From assembly GCA_016715405.1 (NCBI GenBank), contig JADKAE010000009.1:62001-126000 (forward strand): a stretch of 64,000 nt of DNA, in the 5' to 3' direction. Within the stretch, counting starts at the first letter, position 1, and the number at the start of each line of letters is the position of its first letter. The notes under the pieces were generated by a model that saw only the letters and a program-made list of their open reading frames with translations, was not told where the DNA came from and made no database searches. Origin of the DNA: Saprospiraceae bacterium. Its GTDB lineage: Bacteria > Bacteroidota > Bacteroidia > Chitinophagales > Saprospiraceae. Positions 58,304 to 64,000 of the stretch are shown here, piece by piece. Position numbers and translations under genes: made by a program.

Positions 58304-60785
58304 TCATTGTATTACGATTTTTCTGGTGAATGTTTTTTTATCGGTTTGGACTAGCACAAAATATATTCCTTTGGGGAGATGGCTGATTGAAAATTCCGTG
58401 CTGAAATATTCATTTTCTATTTCACCTACCGTATTGTATATCCTGACACTTTGAATTTTTTGATTGGCAAGATGGAGATTAACCATGCCATTAGTAGGAT
58501 TGGGAAATATGTTTAATTCACCTTCAGCTGATACTTCTTGCGCTATGGTGGGAAGTTGCTCGCCATCTTTTATTTTCCAATAGCCTCTGCCGTAAGTACC
58601 TACGCGAATCGTGCTATCGGGCTCGTAATAGTGTATATCGCCGATAACCACGTAGGGCAAAGTGCCGTTGTTAAACAGCGACCAGCTGCCGCCACCGTCT
58701 TCGGTTTTCCATACGCCGAGATCGGCGCCGACGTACAATGTGTTGGGATTGAATGGATTTACGCATAGGGTAGTGGCCGGGATGGGCGGAAAGTTATTGG
58801 AAATATTAACCCAGCTATTACCCCCGTTGGTTGATTTAAATACTTGATTTTGATCGGCAAAGGAACCCACCGTGGCATACACTACGCCGAGCTGATGGAG
58901 GTCGGCAGCCAAATCGGTGATGGGCGAGCCGGGCGAACTGCCAAGGGCGGCCCAACTGCTGCCGGCATCCACCGACCGGTACACGATGCCGTCGTGCAAT
59001 TTGGCGGCATATACCAGATTGGGGTTTGTTTTGTCAAATTCAAAGCAACTGATGTACCCCGTATTGGCAGTGGTCTGCCAATTAGCCCCCCCATCGACGG
59101 TTTTGTACATAAAATAATCATTGGAAGAGAGCAGTACCAATGGATTTTCGGGATGCATAACCATCGGCATTCGCCACTGGTCATCTTCGCTGGTACCATT
59201 GTTGATAAGCGCCCAGTTAAGCCCGGAATTAATCGACTTAATACGCCGGTATCTGGCAAAACTGGTAGTGTACCAAATATTTTTATCGGTAAAATCAATA
59301 GCGCTGCCAAACACGTCGCCATTAATCCGATTGTCCCAGGCAGGCATCTCGTGGGCCTGGAGGTTGGAAAAAAAGCCCACATCCTGCGCGCCGCCGATTA
59401 CCACATCTGGGTCAGTCTGGGCGGAAACCAGGGTGTAAAACTGGTGCGTAATCAGACCATTAGAAATGGACGTCCAGTTGTTGCCACCGTCGCTGGTGTA
59501 GTTTACGCCGCCGTCATTCACATCAAAGAGGTCGCCTGTCAGCGGATGCGTAAATAGTCTGGTGGTGGTCCACGTGTAAAGCAGCGGTACTCAGTTGAGT
59601 GGTGTCGATAAGCGACCAGTTTTGACCGCCGTTTACGCTTTTCCAAAATCGAGTTCCTCCGGCAAACACGACGTTGGTATCGTTGGGAGCATAACAGACG
59701 GTATTGGCAAACCATCCCTGGCACACGTTTTGCGACGGCGGGGGATAGCAATGGAGGTCTACATTCGTATTTATTTGGCTCCAGGTCAGGCCGTAGTTAT
59801 CCGATTTGTACAATCCTTTCATCGGACCGACGCCATCCAGGATGCTTTTCGACATATTCAACAGCAGCTTATTGGGATAGCTGGGATGTACCGCTATGCT
59901 GGCATAGCCAAACTCATTGCCGTTGGGCAGACCGTTGCCGATTTGCGTCCAGCTTTGCCCGGCATTTACAGAGCGGAAAAAACCTCCGGGAATATTGGCA
60001 TTGTAATAGCGGGCGGCGAGATAAAGCGTATCGGGGTGGAGGGGGTCGGAGATCATTCGCGACGGCAGCCTGTCGAGCACATAATTAAAAGTGCTCCCGC
60101 CATCAGAAGAGAAATACACGCCAAAGGAAGTGGCCACGCATACCTTACTTGTATCCGTGCTGCTCCAGTGAATATCCATGCCCGCAAAATTTTGGCTAAG
60201 CGCCGCCGTCAAAGGAGTCAATGCAAAGTCTGTCCGCCGTCGTTAGACGCCAATACGCCGATGCCGCTTGAAAACTCCGTGAGCAAAGAATAACCTTCTC
60301 CCGTAGCGATCAATATCCTGTTGGGGTTTTTGGGATTAATGGCGATGGCGCCGATGGCCAGAGAAGGCAAAATCGGTCAGCGGCGTCCAGTGGGCGCCAT
60401 AATCCACGGTTTTCCACAATCCCCCGCCGGCAGCGCCCACATAAATAATGTTCGAATCCGTCGGATGAAAAGCAATAGAAATAATACGCCCGCTGACATT
60501 AGCGGGGCCGAAATTCTGCCATTGGTTTACCGTTTTCTCTTTACTGTCGATGCGGTGCAACTTCTCCCATTCCTGCCATCTCGACCAATCGGGATTGATC
60601 ACATTTGCCGCATCCCTGTTTAATGCATAATCTGCTGCGCGTTTATATTGCTTATGCGCTATTAATTCCGGAGTTAATACGGGGCGTTCAATATTATAAT
60701 TGATTTGTGCTGACAATACGGCGCTATACAGCAGGGTGATCATTAGAATAAATCCCCGGAATATATTTTTTTTGAATAGCTGCAT
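58304..60785 (-). CDS. BNR/sortilin-type beta-propeller protein with T9SS sorting domain (three frameshifts)
   Basis: About 827 residues: signal peptide MQLFKKNIFRGFILMITLLYSAVLSAQ; BNR/Asp-box-like propeller blades (IIYVGAAGGGLWKTVDYGAHW; VYFSSDGGSTFNYV; GGFFRSVNAGQSWTQIG; TWSQINTNVD; VFKSTNGGNSWVNIS; VWKTEDGGGSWSLFN); and a T9SS sorting domain (LNIFPNPTNGMVNLHLANQ ... GIYFVLVQTDKKTFTRKIVI). The frame changes near 60369-60373, 60220-60221 and about 59540, each by one base in or near short runs. This family of VPS10/sortilin-like exoproteins is common in Saprospiria; function is unknown, possibly glycan binding. Confidence 0.9.
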
Positions 60786-60786
60786 T

Positions 60787-61193
60787 TTAGTCTTGTATTT
60801 GCTGATTTGACACAGATTTCAATTCAATAACAGACAGTATTGCCACCACAATAATTTCGAGCACAAAATAGATCAAACCTAACACAGTGAGCTTTTGATA
60901 TATATAAATAACCAAACCCAAAGTAAGGCAACAATACAGCAGGTTTACAATTGCGGTGATCTTCATGTGCAAGTTCAAATTACCTATTAGGCCCAAAAAG
61001 CACAGAAAAGAGTGGATACAAAAATGCAGGCAATAAGAGACAGCGGATACAGCACCTTTGCCGGCATTCCAAAAACAGGTTCAAATCTTGTTAAAACTAA
61101 ACCCAACATAACAGCGGATACGAGCGCGCCTATGCTATCGATTAAAATGAGATTTCCGGGATTTATTTTATTGACTGTTTGCTGTAATGGCAT
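60787..61193 (-). CDS. Four-helix membrane protein (one frameshift)
   Basis: About 135 residues after correcting one missing T (complement of the A-run 60994-60998): MPLQQTVNKINPGNLILIDSIGALVSAVMLG, then FEPVFGMPAKVLYPLSLIACIF and, in the second frame, GLIGNLNLHMKITAIVNLLYCCLTLG and LIYFVLEIIVVAILSVIELKS. Four membrane segments. Resembles a small conserved membrane protein frequent in Bacteroidota; function unknown. Between the BNR gene (stop 2 bases away) and the lipid gene cluster. Confidence 0.75.
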
Positions 61194-61236
61194 TAGAGTG
61201 GTTGTAACTTTCGGAGTTTCCAGAAAAATTTACTAT

Positions 61237-61728
61237 TCAGAGCGGTTTGACAAACGGGATCATACGGTCAACCCTTGCCGTATAATCCTCGTATTCCTTG
61301 CCAAAGGCCTCCTTGAGTTGCTTCTCCTCTTTGCCGATGAAAATAATAACACCTGCATATAGAAATACGGAAGCAACAAAGTAGACCCAGGTTAACGTCA
61401 GAAGCGCAACGCCAGGTAGGATGAAAAATGTCACACTGGCGTATATGGGATTGCGAACGACGCCATAAGCTCCGGTGCTTACTAATTTGCCTTGGGGAAA
61501 ACCTGTCAATAGCTGGAGAATCGCCGTCGCCCATAGGATGAGCCCAAGGAAGAGTAATACACAACTCAGGGGTTTGATGAAACTGACAATTTCGGGTAAG
61601 GCTGCAATATGAGGTAAATTTCTATGAACCCAAATAGCCGCGATCAAAGCCCGGCGCCATAAAAGGATGATTTTTCCACCCTGTCCGACGATGTTCATTC
61701 CTTTTTGATTAACGATGATGTTTTTCAT
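61237..61728 (-). CDS. Isoprenylcysteine-methyltransferase-like membrane methyltransferase
   Basis: A 163-residue integral membrane protein of the ICMT/PEMT group: four hydrophobic segments, the SAM-contact stretch TGAYGVVRNPIYAS, and the C-terminal EEKQLKEAFGKEYEDYTARV. Start ATG at 61728 (MKNIIVNQKGMNI). Such enzymes methylate hydroxyl groups of lipids or alkylpyrones in bacterial type III PKS clusters (e.g. BpsB). It stands last behind the flavoprotein, separated by 104 bases, and could use the same lipid as substrate. Confidence 0.85.
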   Translation of the reverse strand: MKNIIVNQKGMNIVGQGGKIILLWRRALIAAIWVHRNLPHIAALPEIVSFIKPLSCVLLFLGLILWATAILQLLTGFPQGKLVSTGAYGVVRNPIYASVTFFILPGVALLTLTWVYFVASVFLYAGVIIFIGKEEKQLKEAFGKEYEDYTARVDRMIPFVKPL

Positions 61729-61832
61729 GAGATAGCGTTTTAGGAGGAATAATTCCACTACTTAAAACGTCTTATAAAAGGGATTTTGTATACATTTCTC
61801 ACGAAAAAATCTGCATACTTACGCCACATTCT

Positions 61833-62950
61833 CTAAAACGGGGCGCCATGCGTGTGCCTGATAATGCTTTTTGCTAAAGAAGGGAATGGTTTAAATAACC
61901 TGATACTCATATTGGTAAGTAAAGGATACTCGGAAAGCCTTTGAAAATGACGACTTAATTTTACCCGGGTAGAGAATTCTTTATTCCAGAAACCCGAATA
62001 GTTGTCATTTAACTGCTGCCTTGTAATTGCTTGTAAAAAGTAGTCGTCAACCATAGCGGCTAACACAGCCGCAGACCTAAGTGCAATGCTCATTCCGTTG
62101 CCGGTAATAGGGGCGATACTTCCTGCAGAATCGCCTAAACACAATGAACGGTCCGTTACCGGCGCTTTAATTTTGAAATTAATGCCGCTTATGGCCAGCG
62201 GCTTTTTGAATAAGAATTCTGCCGTGCTAAATAGCTTCTTTAAATGGCTGTTTTGATATAGATAGGCTTTTTCCAATTCAGGAATTGAGTTGTGAACGCT
62301 GTTGAGTTTCTTCGAATTTACGATGTAACAAAGGCAAGACTTGTTTTCCTCTATACTGGAAAGTCCGCAATATCCACCGGGGAAATTGTGAATTTCAATA
62401 AAACTGGCATCTCTCTGCAGCCTTACGTGGTATTTAATTCCTACGTAATTTATGCCGGCCAATTTCGGCTGTCTTTCTTTGGTTTCCATATTCGAATTTC
62501 TACCGGTCGAATTGCACACCAGGAGGGCATTTACATTCCCGCTGTCTGTTTTGATTATATAGTCTTCTTCCTTTTCATTGTAATAAATATCATTTGCTTT
62601 GCATTTAAGCATAAAAACTACGCCATTTCTTTTTGCTTCGCTAAAAAGCAGATATTCCAATACATAACGGCTTATACCAAAGCCACCCAAATCGAGGGTT
62701 GTTTGGAATTCATGTTTTCCGGTAGAACTTAATTTAAAATTACGCATAAGCGGCAGATTAAACGAAGATAAATCCGGACAAATTTTTTGCAAATAATCAT
62801 GCGATTCCATAGAAATATATTCACCGCATACTTTATGCCTTGGATAATTTCCTTTTTCAATAACAACTATCGAATACCCTCTTTTTTTAAGTCGATTGAA
62901 AGAGATAGTCCGGCAATTCCGCCCCCAATTATAGCTATATCGTATTTCAT
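61833..62950 (-). CDS. FAD-dependent oxidoreductase, geranylgeranyl-reductase/hydroxylase family (one frameshift)
   Basis: About 372 residues. With the T-run at 62882-62888 corrected by one base, the protein starts MKYDIAIIGGGIAGLSLSIDL (FAD dinucleotide motif), then RGYSIVVIEKGNYPRHKVCGEYIS, SRYVLEYLL, and the second FAD site LCLGDSAGSIAPITGNGMSIALRSA. This is the p-hydroxybenzoate-hydroxylase/geranylgeranyl-reductase superfamily. The ATG (62948-62950) overlaps the methyltransferase stop as ATGA, so translation is coupled. In the SrsA-SrsB-SrsC type of phenolic-lipid cluster a flavoprotein hydroxylates the alkylresorcinol ring, a likely role here. Confidence 0.85.
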
Positions 62951-63644
62951 TCATATGCAATTATAATGTACCGAAATGCCCAACTCCAAGTTACCGAGTA
63001 ATTTTTGTAACCAGCTTGTTGAAGCAGCGACTCCAATTCGTTTTTTTTGAAAGCCCTCCTGACCGAGAGGCAGGCATCATTTTTACCAGCCACGATTTCG
63101 AAAATAGGGCAGTAAGAAATTTAATGCTGTAATACGCCAGCCAGTTGCGATGCAAATCATTGGCAAGTAGCATGCAACGATGTGCTTTGCCGAATTTGAA
63201 GAGACTAATTATTTCCTCATTGGTGAGGTGATGCAGAAATAAGCTACAATGAATTATATCTATTTGTTCAAGTAGTGCCGGCGCAATATTCCGGTAATCA
63301 TCGCAGATTAGTTTTTTGTTTTTGAGCGAAGCCAGGTTCTCTTCCGCATAACTTATACAGTCGCTTTTTAAGTCGACACCATAAAAAAATAAGGGCAGGT
63401 GTGTGCTATCGGCAAATTTAGAAAGCTGTTTAATTGAATCGCCGCCGCCAAAACCAATATCCAAAATATTGCAGATTGGTTTTTTTGTTTTCAGAATATC
63501 CTTCAAGCCTTGCAACGAAGCCTTGTATCCTCCCAGATAAGTATTAATGACATCAAGCTCTATCAGGGTTTGATACAAGTCCTTGGTAGCAATAACGCTG
63601 TTGTCCAGGTGTTCTTTTTCGTATGATCTAAACCGGAATTGCAT
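62947..63644 (-). CDS. Class I SAM-dependent methyltransferase (one frameshift)
   Basis: About 232 residues. Motif I CNILDIGFGGGDSIKQL near residue 60, FYGVDLKSDCISYAEENL, then IDIIHCSLFLHHLTNEEI as motif IV region. Near 63080-63084 one A is missing; correcting it continues VKNDACLSVRRAFKKNELESLLQQAGYKNYSVTWSWAFRYIIIA and ends at TGA 62947, overlapping the flavoprotein start. Its own ATG overlaps the PKS end by 17 bases. Probably methylates the type III PKS product. Confidence 0.88.
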
Positions 63645-64000
63645 AATTAGAGACCTTATGTTTAGGGTAATTCGCGTAGCTTGTTTCTATCGATGAAAGC
63701 TGAAGCATTTCAACCGTTACGCCCGGCCCAAAAGCACAGGCAAAAATGCTTTTGCTGGTGGGGTGTTCCGCACTTCTTATTTTATGCAGTATCTGGTACA
63801 ATATAAACAAAATGGTAGGTGATGACATATTGCCGTAGTGCTTTAATACATGCATAGAATCTTCTACATTGTTATCATTCAGTTGAAGGCTTTCCTTTAC
63901 TGCTTCCACAATTCTTACCCCACCGGGGTGAATGGCCCAGTAATCTGTTTCAGATTTACTATCCATCAAAAAGTTATTTACCACCGGCGCTATGTTTTCC
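63628..64000 (-). CDS. Type III polyketide synthase, C-terminal part (cut by window edge)
   Basis: The last about 123 residues of a chalcone-synthase-like enzyme. The catalytic His lies in WAIHPGGVRIV, the catalytic Asn in GNMSSPTILF, and the C-terminal GPG loop in CAFGPGVTVEML; all are hallmarks of the thiolase-fold type III PKS. The nucleophilic Cys half lies beyond the window. First gene of an overlapping unit with the methyltransferase and flavoprotein. Products of bacterial relatives are alkylresorcinols or alkylpyrones. Confidence 0.93.
   Translation of the reverse strand, partial: ENIAPVVNNFLMDSKSETDYWAIHPGGVRIVEAVKESLQLNDNNVEDSMHVLKHYGNMSSPTILFILYQILHKIRSAEHPTSKSIFACAFGPGVTVEMLQLSSIETSYANYPKHKVSNYAIPV

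Overview
The window looks like a chromosomal segment of a Bacteroidota bacterium, most likely from the Saprospiria (Lewinella/Haliscomenobacter-like). Six proteins end in type IX secretion system (T9SS) C-terminal sorting domains. Very long surface proteins are built from SprB, PKD and FG-GAP repeats, promoters of the TTG-N19/20-TAnnTTTG type can be read, and starts carry little Shine-Dalgarno signal. There is no phage, IS element, integrase or CRISPR array; this is ordinary chromosome rich in surface-protein genes.

Layout. 1-1000: partial kelch protein, OsmC-family protein and a small conserved protein. 1350-4330: a methionine unit in which a promoter, a SAM-I riboswitch and a short leader ORF ending in six consecutive Cys codons precede metY and metX. 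4470-11110: peroxiredoxin, serine hydrolase, PAS histidine kinase, DinB protein, M20 dipeptidase and quinone oxidoreductase. 11210-14780: lpxB, a membrane protein, surE and hemH. 15090-24450: three exported proteins (FG-GAP/ASPIC plus 13 PKD repeats; trypsin-like protease with dockerin-like tail; LVIVD protein) around a DinB fragment. 24520-34820: thioesterase, miaA, acyltransferase, PfkB kinase, LysM protein, SNF2 helicase and kbl. 34900-38160: a DUF1501/DUF1800 pair. 38160-44560: a long untranslated leader and a 1941-residue SprB-repeat protein. 44880-52380: two-DTG protease, TonB-dependent receptor and an internally duplicated exported protein. 52530-58220: truA, tRNA-Arg(CCG), VOC protein, membrane proteins, lipoprotein and a TPR adenylate cyclase. 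58300-60790: a BNR/sortilin-like T9SS protein. 60790-64000: a membrane protein and a type III polyketide synthase / methyltransferase / flavoprotein cluster resembling phenolic-lipid or alkylquinone loci.

Two window-wide patterns stand out. First, many gene junctions carry short-period arrays (7-8 bp unit, several copies), often followed by a reverse-complementary array so that the transcript could fold into a long hairpin. The unit differs from site to site but the design is the same. The arrays touch or enter gene ends: one encodes the tail of MiaA, and two sit at the ends of apparently truncated genes. Second, about 25-30 one-base indels, nearly all in homopolymers, break otherwise intact genes. 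They look like sequencing or assembly error rather than biological decay; a duplicated module at 49.1-52.4 kb shows one directly. Genes are therefore annotated across these indels.
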